Assembly (NCBI RefSeq): GCF_004365355.1
Contig: NZ_SODP01000002.1
Coordinates: 1,857,846-1,921,845 of the forward strand
DNA from: Kribbella pratensis
Lineage (GTDB): Bacteria > Actinomycetota > Actinomycetes > Propionibacteriales > Kribbellaceae
Direction: 5' to 3'
DNA: 64,000 nt
Positions 25,561 through 33,593 of this stretch are shown one piece after another. The notes beneath the pieces were generated by a model. That model ran no database searches. It saw nothing but the letters and a program-made list of their open reading frames with translations, and was not told the DNA's origin. The position numbers were made by a program, and so were the translations under genes. Every line of letters begins with the position of its first letter. Within the stretch, counting starts at the first letter, position 1.

Positions 25561-25816
25561 CGCCGCCGATCGCTGACCTGTCAGAATGCGTTGCGTTGTG
25601 TCGAACATCTGTTCTAATGTTGGCCTCAGTTCGCGGTTCTCCACCCGGATTGTCCGATGGACCGAGCCTCCCACCTCTGATGTGGACGGGCCGGAGGACA
25701 CCGCCGCCCGGGGTTGTGAGGACCCGGGCTGTGGAGAGTCCGCAGGTTCGCAGGGTTCGCAGACGACACTGGTACAGCTGGAGCGAGGTGGTCACGCAAC
25801 GAAAGGACAGCGACAG

Positions 25817-26416
25817 ATGCTGCTCGAACACCGCGGCCGACGACCGGTCGTGCCCGAATCCGCGTACGTCGCACCATCGGCCGTGCTCTGCGGCGCCGTC
25901 GTCCTTGGCGAAGGCAGCAGAGTCCTGCACGGTGCTGTGCTGACCGCGGAGAACGGCGAGGTCAGACTCGGCGAGAACAGTGTGGTGATGGAGAACGCCC
26001 TGGTGCGCGGCCGGGCCGACCATCCCGCTCTGATCGGCGACGCGGTCCTGGTAGGTCCCCATGCACACGTGAACGGCGCCACGGTCGAGAACGAGGTCTT
26101 CATCGCCACGGGCGCCGCGTTGTTCCCCGGTTCCGTCGCCGGCACAGGCGCAGAACTCCGGATCAACAGCGTGCTGCACGTGAACTCGCACCTGGAGGCA
26201 GGCACGATCCTCCCGATCGGCTGGATCGCGGCCGGCAATCCGGCACAGCTCTTCTCCCCCGACCGGCATGAGGAGCTGTGGCAGGTCCAGCGCGAGATGG
26301 ACTTCCCGGGCACGGTGTACGGCGTCCCTCGTGGCACACCTCTGCGCGAGATCATGGCCCGCCAATCCGCCTTCTACGGTGCGCACCTCGAGGATCGCCT
26401 CATCGACCCAACCTGA
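25817..26416 (+). CDS. Left-handed beta-helix (gamma carbonic anhydrase-like) protein
   Basis: A 199-residue hexapeptide-repeat protein. Repeats such as APSAVLCGAVVLGEGSRVLH, GENSVVMENALVRG and VGPHAHVNGATVENEVFIA build a left-handed beta helix like gamma-class carbonic anhydrases and PaaY. Histidines in GRADHP, GPHAHV and VLHVNSHL are placed where the family binds zinc, although spacing is not fully canonical. The C-terminal helix carries HEELWQVQREMDFPG. AAAGGAC precedes the ATG. Hydratase activity is possible but not certain. Confidence 0.82.
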   Translation: MLLEHRGRRPVVPESAYVAPSAVLCGAVVLGEGSRVLHGAVLTAENGEVRLGENSVVMENALVRGRADHPALIGDAVLVGPHAHVNGATVENEVFIATGAALFPGSVAGTGAELRINSVLHVNSHLEAGTILPIGWIAAGNPAQLFSPDRHEELWQVQREMDFPGTVYGVPRGTPLREIMARQSAFYGAHLEDRLIDPT

Positions 26417-26434
26417 ACCAGCCCGTCTGGCGGT

Positions 26435-27361
26435 TCAGGCGGTGGTGAGGGTGTGGAGTTCGAAGCGGCGGATCTGCGCAGGGGAGGTTCCTGCGCAGGT
26501 CAGGCGGGCGTCGATGGTGTCGAGGTGAGCTGAGACCTCGACGGTGATCGATCCGCTCGGAGTTGCGTTCGGCGGCGTCGCGGGGTCCGTCGTTTTGAGG
26601 AGGATTCGGTAGTGGTGGTTTGGGAGTTGTTCGACGGACTGCGGTAGGAGGTTGTCGACGGTTGGTGAGTGACCGGCTTCTCGGGCGAAATGCTGGGCGG
26701 CTTGGACGGGCGGGGTGAACGCACCTGATCCACGGAGGAGATCGGGTACGACGAGGCCCTTGTCGTATTGGCTGGCGAGTTCGACGGCGCGGCTCGGTGG
26801 GACGTGGCCGTAGAACAGCCCGTGCGGGAGTACGACGACGTTCGCCGCGAAGCGATCGCCGCCGATGTGGCTGCATTCCCAGGTGCGCTCCGGGTACGCC
26901 GCCGCGAGCGCCGCAGCGACCGGGCGACCTCGCACGGCGCAACACGCGTCGTGACGCCCGTGCGTGCAGACGAGGTAGACCGGCTCGGTGCTGACCGTGC
27001 CTGCAACCTTGCCGGCAAGCACGTCGAGCAGGTGCTCATCCGTCGGCAACGGTCCCCAACGAACTTCTTCACGCCCCGGCCGACAGTCCACCAACCCCCA
27101 CCGCCGCCCCCGCGTCCGATCCACCCGCCCATACCGCCGAACCAACACCGGCCGAATCCCCACCTCCCGACACAACCGCGCAACCGCGTCGGCGAGGGTG
27201 CGTTCGAGGGCGGTGAGGGCCTGGCGTGGCCAGGCGGTGTGGGATTCGATGAGGAGCCAGCGTTGTGCGGGCGGGGCGGTCGCTGTCAGCGAGTCGTGCC
27301 GGAGGTCAGCTCGGGCCGCGCAGCCCGTTTCCGGTCGGTACCGAGCGTCCCCGTCGTCCAC
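26435..27361 (-). CDS. Sucrase/ferredoxin-like family protein
   Basis: A 308-residue protein of the sucrase-ferredoxin-like family, a thioredoxin-like [2Fe-2S] fold. Key segments are VCTHGRHDACCAVRGRP (about residues 131-147), whose cysteines should hold the cluster, and ECSHIGGDRFAANVVVLP, with the conserved histidine ligand region. The family name is historical; members are electron carriers of unknown partner. It lies upstream of nothing on its own strand but neighbours the JmjC/DGGA locus across a repeat array. A GTG start is used. Confidence 0.87.
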   Translation of the reverse strand: MDDGDARYRPETGCAARADLRHDSLTATAPPAQRWLLIESHTAWPRQALTALERTLADAVARLCREVGIRPVLVRRYGRVDRTRGRRWGLVDCRPGREEVRWGPLPTDEHLLDVLAGKVAGTVSTEPVYLVCTHGRHDACCAVRGRPVAAALAAAYPERTWECSHIGGDRFAANVVVLPHGLFYGHVPPSRAVELASQYDKGLVVPDLLRGSGAFTPPVQAAQHFAREAGHSPTVDNLLPQSVEQLPNHHYRILLKTTDPATPPNATPSGSITVEVSAHLDTIDARLTCAGTSPAQIRRFELHTLTTA

Positions 27362-27418
27362 GACACCTCACAATTCCACACCACCCCAAACCACCTTCAA
27401 CCAGTCACTCCACGAACC

Positions 27419-27836
27419 TCAATTGCCGACTACCACCTCGCCAGCTCAGTTCTTGGTTGCCACGGCGACGCCTCAGTTCGCAGTGCCGACACGACGACTC
27501 ACCCGCCGGTTGCCACCTCGGCGACTGATCTGTCAGCTGCCCACCGCGACGGCTGGGTTCGTTAGTTGCTGCCAAGACGGCTCAGTTCTCGATCGCCGGA
27601 ACGGCGGCTCAGTTGTTTGTTGCCACCCAGCCGACTCGGTCCCCAGTTGGCACCCCGGCAGCTCACCTGTCGGTCGCCACCGCCGACACCTCAGCTGTCA
27701 GCGCCACCTCCGACGCCTCAGTTGTCGGTTGCCGCTCCGCGGGTCAGTCGTTGGTTGCCGCCGCGGCGGCGCACTGGTTGGTTGCCGCCGCGGGTCAGTC
27801 CGCAGTTGCCGGTATGGCGGGTTAGTTGGTGGTTGC
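27419..27836. repeat. Degenerate 27-bp tandem repeat array, about 15 units
   Basis: The gap between the ferredoxin-like gene and the JmjC gene is filled by units of about 27 bases close to CTCAGTTGTCGGTTGCCACC plus TCGGCGG. Units begin with CTCAGTT-like cores at about 27450, 27477, 27588, 27615 and so on, and vary by a few bases each. The period equals nine codons and all plus-strand frames are open through much of it, but no start or family supports translation. The array runs into the JmjC stop codon. No spacers are present, so it is not CRISPR. Confidence 0.85.
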
Positions 27837-29498
27837 TACTAGGACGGCTTCTTTTAGGAGGCGGCGGACTAGGACTAGTTGGTCGGGGCTGGGTAGGGCG
27901 GGGAGGGTGCCCACTTTGCAGTCGGTGCCGGAGGTTAGTTCGGTGAGGGCTGGTTGGGTGGATGGGGGGAAGGTGACTGTGCGGTCGGGTAGTTGGAGGA
28001 CTACTGGGTCGCCGGGGATGACGCGGCAGCGGAGGCCTGGGCGTAGGCGGACTGTTGTGCCTATGGATAGGGACGCGATTGACGCCGCGTGAGCCAGCGG
28101 AGGAAGGGGGGCTGGTCGGTTGCTGGACCAGGTACGGCGGCGTAGGCGGGCGGCCAATGCGTCGGGAATTGCGGACCGGATCTGCTGGGCGAAGAGCTCG
28201 GCTACCGCAGGGAGGATCTCGGCGAGCTGGTCGGGGTCACCCGGGTCGAAGCCGAGCGGGAGTGCAGTGCGCAGGGCTGGCTCGTTGGCGGCTAGCGCGG
28301 CGAGCTCTTGCACGAGGAGGTAGCGCGTCAGGGTGTGCATTCCGACTGTTAGATGTGCGCTGACGCCGCCCAGTGCCTTGGCGGAGTGCAGGAACCCGCG
28401 CGGGACATACAGCGCGTCGCCGGGACGCAATACCTCGTCGATCACAGGAGCGTTGTCACGCGCAGCAGCTGCGACCGCTTGGGCGTGATCGGTCCACGGC
28501 TGGTTCCGCAGTGGGTCGACGTGGACGGGCTCATGCACGGTCCAGTGCTTCTCGCCTGCCACTTGGAGTACGAAGACGTCGTGTACGTCGTAGTGCGCCG
28601 AGAACCCCTGCGACTCGGCAGGGGTGATGTACGCGTTGATCTGCACCGGATGCCCAGAGTCCGCGGATAGCTGGGTCGAGAAGTCGACCAAGGCAGGCCA
28701 GGTCCGGTGCAGTGCCTGGAGTACGACGGTGTGCCCGCTGGCGAACAAGGCCGCCACCTTGTCGTCCTGGACTTGGTCGGCGATCTCAGCACCCACACCA
28801 GCCGGGCCGGTGAACTGACTGTCCCCCACGACCGCGCCGTTCTTGGCGATCCGCAAGAACGGCGTCCGCAGACCGCGACGGGACAGCAGTTCGTCGACCG
28901 CCTCCAGGCTGAACAGATCGTCGTACGGCGCAGGTAAATCCGGGCCGTGGGACAGCAGCGCCCGCGTACCCCAGTACGAGGTCGCGAACTCGTCCAGATC
29001 TCCTGCTACACAACGCCGGAGCGCCGGGCGCTCATCCCGCAGCTGACCCCGCAACCCGTCCGGCGACGACCCGTCAGCCAGAGGCCGAGGATTCCCGCGG
29101 TCCCGGGAGCTCCCGAGGCTCCCCGGGGTCCCGAGGTTCGCCCGGTTGCCAAGGTTATCCGGGGTCCCGGAGGTCCCGAGGTTCTCGAGGTTCGCCGGGT
29201 TCCCGAGGCTCCCCGGGTTCCCGAGGTTCGCCCGGTTGCCAAGGTTATCCGGAGTCCCGGAGGTCCCGAGGCTTACGGGGTTCTCGAGGTTCGCCGGGTT
29301 CCCGAGGCTCCCGGAGGTCCCGAGGTTCGCCGGGTTCCCGAGGCTATCGGGAGTCCCGAGGCTCCCCGGGCTCCCGAGGTTCCCAGGGCTCCCGGAGGTC
29401 CCAGCCCCCGGGGTCCCGGAGCTCCCAGCCTCCGGGGACTCGGAGGTCGCGGGGGTGGCGGGGGTGGGGTCGGGCCCGGCGTCCGGCATGGGGGTCAC
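27822..29498 (-). CDS. JmjC/cupin-4 (ROX-like) 2-oxoglutarate oxygenase with repetitive N-terminus
   Basis: A 558-residue protein. Residues 1 to about 135 are low complexity, built from 5-6 residue units such as NLGNPANLGTSGSLG. The rest is a JmjC/cupin-4 domain like ribosomal-oxygenase proteins: FSAHYDVHDVFVLQVAGEKH supplies the HxD iron ligands and FLHSAKALGGVSAHL the distal histidine region, followed by a C-terminal winged-helix-like part. Such enzymes hydroxylate protein side chains using iron and 2-oxoglutarate. The GTG start overlaps the stop of the DGGA-repeat gene as GTGA, so the repetitive N-terminus appears genuinely translated. The DGGA protein is the obvious candidate substrate (inferred). 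Confidence 0.85.
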   Translation of the reverse strand: MTPMPDAGPDPTPATPATSESPEAGSSGTPGAGTSGSPGNLGSPGSLGTPDSLGNPANLGTSGSLGNPANLENPVSLGTSGTPDNLGNRANLGNPGSLGNPANLENLGTSGTPDNLGNRANLGTPGSLGSSRDRGNPRPLADGSSPDGLRGQLRDERPALRRCVAGDLDEFATSYWGTRALLSHGPDLPAPYDDLFSLEAVDELLSRRGLRTPFLRIAKNGAVVGDSQFTGPAGVGAEIADQVQDDKVAALFASGHTVVLQALHRTWPALVDFSTQLSADSGHPVQINAYITPAESQGFSAHYDVHDVFVLQVAGEKHWTVHEPVHVDPLRNQPWTDHAQAVAAAARDNAPVIDEVLRPGDALYVPRGFLHSAKALGGVSAHLTVGMHTLTRYLLVQELAALAANEPALRTALPLGFDPGDPDQLAEILPAVAELFAQQIRSAIPDALAARLRRRTWSSNRPAPLPPLAHAASIASLSIGTTVRLRPGLRCRVIPGDPVVLQLPDRTVTFPPSTQPALTELTSGTDCKVGTLPALPSPDQLVLVRRLLKEAVLVATTN

Positions 29499-30073
29499 CA
29501 GCTCCCGGAGTTCCCGCCGCCGCCTTCGCCGCCACCGGCACCTCTGTCGGCACCGCCATCTGCGCCACCGTCAGCGCCGCCGTCGGAGCCGCTCGGGTTC
29601 GCGCCGCCATCCGCAGTACCTTCGCCACCGGCACCGCCGTCCGCGCCACCATCCTGCGCACCCTGGGAAGCGCCGCCGTCAGCCAGCCCTTCGCCGGAGC
29701 CGGATCCACCGCCAGCACCACCATCAGCGCCGCCGTCGCTTGCGCCCTCGTTGGCGCCGCCGTCCGCGGTGCCCTCGCCGTAGTTGCCCGAGCCGCCACC
29801 CGCGCCGTCACCCGCACCGCCATCGGCGCCACCGTCCTGCGCACCCGGCGAGGCACCACCGTCAGCCGGCCCCTCCCCAGTGCCACCAGCGCCACCATCG
29901 GCACCACCGTCGGCGCCGCCGTCGGAGGACGAGCTGTCGCCGTACCCACCGGACGTGTTGCCGCCCGCGCCGCCGTCGGCTCCGCCATCGGTGCCGCCGA
30001 CGTTGGCGCCCCCGTCGGCCAGGCCTTCGCCACCTTCGGATGAGGTGTTCATGTCGTCGTCGCTGAGACCCAT
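29495..30073 (-). CDS. DGGA-repeat protein, acidic and glycine-rich
   Basis: A 192-residue protein with five units of about 25-33 residues on the plan GEGxADGGAxxGxxDGGADGGAGG. A short leader MGLSDDDMNTSSEGG precedes the repeats and the end is GGGGNSGSW. It is almost all Gly, Asp, Ala, Ser and Glu, with a single Arg and no signal peptide, so it should be disordered or bind cations. GGGAG lies seven bases before the ATG. It is translationally coupled to the JmjC oxygenase. From memory, similar proteins occur beside cupin genes in other actinobacteria (sometimes called BatC), unverified. The role is unknown. Confidence 0.85.
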   Translation of the reverse strand: MGLSDDDMNTSSEGGEGLADGGANVGGTDGGADGGAGGNTSGGYGDSSSSDGGADGGADGGAGGTGEGPADGGASPGAQDGGADGGAGDGAGGGSGNYGEGTADGGANEGASDGGADGGAGGGSGSGEGLADGGASQGAQDGGADGGAGGEGTADGGANPSGSDGGADGGADGGADRGAGGGEGGGGNSGSW

Positions 30074-30092
30074 TGTGCTGCTCCCTTCGCGA

Positions 30093-30140
30093 ATGGCCAG
30101 AAAGATGCCCGGGACATCGTCAAGGGGGCACCCTGGCCAT
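30093..30140. promoter_or_regulatory. Inverted repeat upstream of the DGGA gene
   Basis: ATGGCCAG (30093-30100) and CTGGCCAT (30133-30140) are perfect 8-bp arms 32 bases apart, 20 to 67 bases upstream of the DGGA start. They could be paired operator half-sites or the base of a leader-RNA hairpin. Confidence 0.4.
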
Positions 30141-30220
30141 CTTGTGCGCAAAGTGGAGCTCCGCTAAACCCCTCGAGCGTTACAGCGCCAACTCGATTCA
30201 GCAGCGGGTACAGGGTCGGT

Positions 30221-31249
30221 TCAGCGAAGGAGATCCGCGAGTACCTTCACGAAGCCATCGGTGACGTCCTCCGGCCGTACGGCGACCCGTAACCAGTCCG
30301 GCCCCAGCCCGGGGAACGTGTCCCCGCGACGGACCGCAAACCCCTGCGCACGTAGGGATTCCCGCAATTCCGCAGCACCCCGGACGTGGACGAGAACGAA
30401 CGGCGCCGACGCCGCGCCGTACGTCGAAAGGCCGGGTGCCGTCGCGAGCTTGTCAAGCAGGTGGACACGTTGCCGGGAAATGTCCAGCGCGGCCTGTGCC
30501 GCTTCCGCCACGGCCCGCTCGTTGCTGCAGGCAATTGCCGCCGCGAGAGCAGGAGTGGACACCGGCCACTGAGGTTGAACGGCTGACAATTGTTCGATCA
30601 AACTCGGCGCCGCGAGGACATATCCGACCCGCAGCCCGGCAAGCCCCCAGGTCTTGGTCAGGCTACGTACCACCACGAGCCCCGGGATCGATGCGCAGGC
30701 GAGCGATTCGGGTTCACCCGGCACCGCGTCCATGAACGCCTCGTCGACGACCAGGATCCGGTCGGGCCGTGCCAGTTCACGCAGCGAGTCAGCTGGGTGC
30801 AGCACAGAGGTCGGGTTGGTCGGGTTGCCGATGACGACGAGGTCGGCATCCCGCGGTACGGCGGACGGGTCCAGCACGAACCCGTCCTCGGGCCGCAGGA
30901 TCACCCGGTCGACCAGGTGCCCGGCCGAACGCAACGCCGCCTCGGGCTCGGTGAACTGGGGATGAACGACGACCGGATGCCGCGGCCGGAAGGCCCGCGC
31001 GATCAGCACGAACGCCTCCGCAGCGCCGGCGGTGAGCAGCACCCGATCCGGCGACACGCCATGGCGGCGCGCGACCGCGTCGACCGCCGCCCCAGGACGT
31101 GGGTACGCCGCGAGCTCCGTCAGGCTCGCCGTGATCGCGTCGACCAGCCAGGGCGGCGGAGTGCCCGCGCGAACGTTGACGGCGAGGTCGACAAGACCCT
31201 CGCCGACCTCTAGATCACCGTGATGCTCCAGATCAAACGCATCGACCAC
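30221..31249 (-). CDS. cobC: PLP-dependent aminotransferase, CobC/HisC-like (Rv2231c type)
   Basis: A 342-residue fold-type I enzyme. The nucleotide-like glycine segment is LLTAGAAEAFVLIARAF, the phosphate site is VVIGNPTNPTSVLH, and the PLP lysine lies in VVRSLTKTWGLAGLRVGYVL. The closest pattern I know is the Rv2231c/CobC group, related to histidinol-phosphate aminotransferase and L-threonine-phosphate decarboxylase of cobalamin synthesis. No other cobalamin genes are in the window, so the pathway is unproven. It lies upstream of the DGGA locus on the same strand with a 147-base gap and is probably transcribed separately. Confidence 0.82.
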   Translation of the reverse strand: MVDAFDLEHHGDLEVGEGLVDLAVNVRAGTPPPWLVDAITASLTELAAYPRPGAAVDAVARRHGVSPDRVLLTAGAAEAFVLIARAFRPRHPVVVHPQFTEPEAALRSAGHLVDRVILRPEDGFVLDPSAVPRDADLVVIGNPTNPTSVLHPADSLRELARPDRILVVDEAFMDAVPGEPESLACASIPGLVVVRSLTKTWGLAGLRVGYVLAAPSLIEQLSAVQPQWPVSTPALAAAIACSNERAVAEAAQAALDISRQRVHLLDKLATAPGLSTYGAASAPFVLVHVRGAAELRESLRAQGFAVRRGDTFPGLGPDWLRVAVRPEDVTDGFVKVLADLLR

Positions 31250-31307
31250 GCCAGGAGGTTAACGTGTCAATGACCATTTCGGACCAGTCGGTCCGCGCAC
31301 TGGTCGC

Positions 31308-32099
31308 TCAGCGTGGCGTGACGGAGTACCGGCGGTTCTGGAGAGACGGGTTGCGTTTGCGTACGTCGGCCAGCCGCTCGCCCGTGATCTCGGCGAACGC
31401 GTGCCCGTCCGACTCGCCTACCGAAGCCAGTGCGATCCCCTGCGGATCCACGACCTGGCTGAGGCCGCAGTACTTCTTGCCGTTCTGTGCGGCGGCTGCG
31501 ACGTAGCAGGTGTTCTCCACCGCGCGCGCAGTGAGCAGAGTGGTCCAGTGGTGCTCTTTGAGCGGTCCGCGCACCCAGGCCGCCGGGACGACGAGCACCT
31601 CCGCTCCAGCGTCGATCAGTGCGCGGGAGAGCTCTGGGAAGCGCAGGTCGTAGCAGGTCATCAGTCCGAGCTTCCGGTCGCCGACCTGCACGACCACCGG
31701 AACTACATCGCCAGCGGTGAGCTGGTCGGACTCCTTGTATCCGAACGCGTCGTAGAGGTGGATCTTGCGATACGCGCCGAGCAGTGACCCGTCCGCACCA
31801 ACGGCCAGCAGGGTGTTGTAGGGACGGTGCTGGTCACAGCTGCGTTCGAACATGCCGGCCACAATCGCCACGCTGTGCTCGACCGCAGCCTTCCGTAGCG
31901 TCGCCACGAACTCACCGTCGAGCGACTCGGCCGCCTCAGCCACCGACTCACCCTCGACAGCGAAGTCGGACATCATCGCCTCCGGCAGCACGACGACATC
32001 AGGCCTGCCCTGTGCGGCGTCCGCGACCAGGCGACCGACCAGGTCCCGGTTGGCGGCCTTGTCGTAGCCACTGGCGGTCTGCACCACAGCGATCCTCAT
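31308..32099 (-). CDS. Carbon-nitrogen hydrolase (nitrilase superfamily amidase)
   Basis: A 263-residue member of the nitrilase superfamily with the full catalytic triad: Glu in VVLPEAMMSDF (near 40), Lys in YRKIHLYDAFGYKESD (near 110), and Cys in LMTCYDLRFPELSR (near 146). The DAFGYKESD segment is typical of omega-amidase/deaminated-glutathione amidase-like proteins, so hydrolysis of a small amide is likely. The ATG at 32099 gives the standard MRIAVVQ beginning. It is divergent from mobA with a 41-base gap. Confidence 0.9.
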   Translation of the reverse strand: MRIAVVQTASGYDKAANRDLVGRLVADAAQGRPDVVVLPEAMMSDFAVEGESVAEAAESLDGEFVATLRKAAVEHSVAIVAGMFERSCDQHRPYNTLLAVGADGSLLGAYRKIHLYDAFGYKESDQLTAGDVVPVVVQVGDRKLGLMTCYDLRFPELSRALIDAGAEVLVVPAAWVRGPLKEHHWTTLLTARAVENTCYVAAAAQNGKKYCGLSQVVDPQGIALASVGESDGHAFAEITGERLADVRKRNPSLQNRRYSVTPR

Positions 32100-32140
32100 C
32101 TCTCCATGGTGCCGCACAACTCGGGTGCGAGACTGCCTCC

Positions 32141-32680
32141 GTGGAGTTTGACGCGGTGGTGCTGGCTGGGGGCGGGTCCACTCGGTTCGGTGGGGTGGAC
32201 AAGGCGATGTTGGTGCTCGACGGCATGACCCTGCTGGATCGGGTGCTGACCGCAACGGAAGGGTCAACCTCGACGGTAGTGGTCGGTCCGGTGCGTACGA
32301 CGTACCGCGAGGTCGACTGGACCGTGGAGGATCCGCCGGCGGGCGGACCAGTGGCGGGGCTTGCGGCCGGCCTTCAGCGAGGTACCGCGCCAATCGTCGT
32401 GGTCGTGAGCTGCGACCTGCCCTGGTTGACGAAGGACGACGTGAGCACGCTCGTCGACGGGCTCGGTGAGTACGACGGGTACGGGCTGCGCGACTCGTCC
32501 GGGCAGGAGCAGCAGCTGGCGACGGCGTACCGCCGTACAGCGTTGACAGAGGCGATCCATCAGGTCGGCGATCCCCGGGACAAGTCGGTACGCCGTACGC
32601 TCGCCGGGCTCGACATCGCCTGGAGCGAACCGACGCGGGCCGGCGACGACGTCGACACCTGGGCCGACCTGGACGACTGA
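32141..32680 (+). CDS. mobA: Molybdenum cofactor guanylyltransferase-like NTP transferase
   Basis: A 179-residue nucleotidyltransferase with the MobA signature LAGGGSTRFGGVDKAML at residues 7-23 and the metal-site VVVVSCDLPWL near 88. It should attach GMP to molybdopterin to make the dinucleotide cofactor of molybdoenzymes. GAGACT lies six bases before the GTG, so translation is probably leaderless. No other molybdenum genes are in view, so the call rests on the sequence motifs. Confidence 0.85.
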   Translation: MEFDAVVLAGGGSTRFGGVDKAMLVLDGMTLLDRVLTATEGSTSTVVVGPVRTTYREVDWTVEDPPAGGPVAGLAAGLQRGTAPIVVVVSCDLPWLTKDDVSTLVDGLGEYDGYGLRDSSGQEQQLATAYRRTALTEAIHQVGDPRDKSVRRTLAGLDIAWSEPTRAGDDVDTWADLDD

Positions 32681-32713
32681 AAATGAATGGACACGACTCG
32701 TAGCGTCGAACCT

Positions 32714-33577
32714 GTGGATATCGCCCGCGTCGTGACAGATGCCCGCCCCGGCACCGACATCGTCGAAATCGTCGAGCGCACCGGTGGCCAACTCAGCACC
32801 GTCTACGAAGTACGCACGGACAGCGATCCGCTGATCGTGAAGGTCTATGCGCCGGAGTGGGCGTGGAAGCAGGCGAAGGAAGTCCACGTCTACGGCCTGC
32901 TGGAGCAGGAACTCAGCGGCTCGATCCCCCGAGTGGTCCACGTCGGCGACAGCGTCACGATCCTCACCAAGCTCGACGGGGTGCCGCTGTCCGAGCTCGA
33001 GCCGCCGGACTGGCGTGCGACGTACACGCAGCTCGGCCAACTGCTCGCTCGTATCCATCGCATCGGACAGCCGGAGTACGGCTATCTGACTGACCAGATC
33101 CTCGATCCGCTCCCGGACAACGAGCAGTACATGGACCGGCAGTTCGCGAAGAAGATGAGCGAGTTCGAGCAGCTCGGCGGAGACGCGAAACTGCAAGCAA
33201 AGATCGCTGCGTACGTCGCGCAGCATCGGCACCTATTCGCCGACAACGAGGCCGCTGTGCTGTGCCACAACGACTTCCACGAAGGCAACGTGCTCGTGGA
33301 TCCGGACACCTGGCGCGTCACCGGGTTCATCGACGTCGAGAACGCGATCGCCGCCGACCCGCTCATCGATATCGCCAAGACGATCCAGTACTCCGCCCAC
33401 GACAACGCCGAGAAACTCGCCGGCCTCGCCGATGGGTACGGCGACCTGCCGGCGGAGCGGACCGATCTCTACCGGCTCTACCATTCGCTCGAACTATGGG
33501 ACTGGTTCCAGTCGATAGGCGAGACTACTTACCTCGACAGCATCGCCCGGGACATGGAGCAGCTGGTCGCACCCTGA
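32714..33577 (+). CDS. Phosphotransferase (APH/choline-kinase fold)
   Basis: About 287 residues. The catalytic loop is VLCHNDFHEGNVLVDP (HND in place of HGD) and the metal segment VTGFIDVENAIAADPLIDIA. The N-terminal lobe keeps the ATP-binding lysine in PLIVKVYAPEW and a conserved Glu region HVYGLLEQE. I chose GTG 32714 because TAGCGT lies seven bases upstream, the leaderless pattern seen in neighbours; ATG 32687 is the alternative. The substrate is unknown. It is one of three kinases of this fold in the window, and they are not close copies of each other. Confidence 0.82.
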   Translation: MDIARVVTDARPGTDIVEIVERTGGQLSTVYEVRTDSDPLIVKVYAPEWAWKQAKEVHVYGLLEQELSGSIPRVVHVGDSVTILTKLDGVPLSELEPPDWRATYTQLGQLLARIHRIGQPEYGYLTDQILDPLPDNEQYMDRQFAKKMSEFEQLGGDAKLQAKIAAYVAQHRHLFADNEAAVLCHNDFHEGNVLVDPDTWRVTGFIDVENAIAADPLIDIAKTIQYSAHDNAEKLAGLADGYGDLPAERTDLYRLYHSLELWDWFQSIGETTYLDSIARDMEQLVAP

Positions 33578-33593
33578 GGGTAAGTTGTGAAGC

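Noticed and set aside
27419..27836. CRISPR array
   Set aside because: Units abut each other with no unique spacers and vary internally; no cas genes are present.
26988..27842. A 284-codon plus-strand frame across the 27-bp array
   Set aside because: Its first part is antisense to the ferredoxin-like gene and the rest is repeat; no start signal supports it.
30093..30140. Insertion-sequence inverted repeats around the DGGA promoter
   Set aside because: The arms are only 8 bp and enclose 32 bases with no target duplication.
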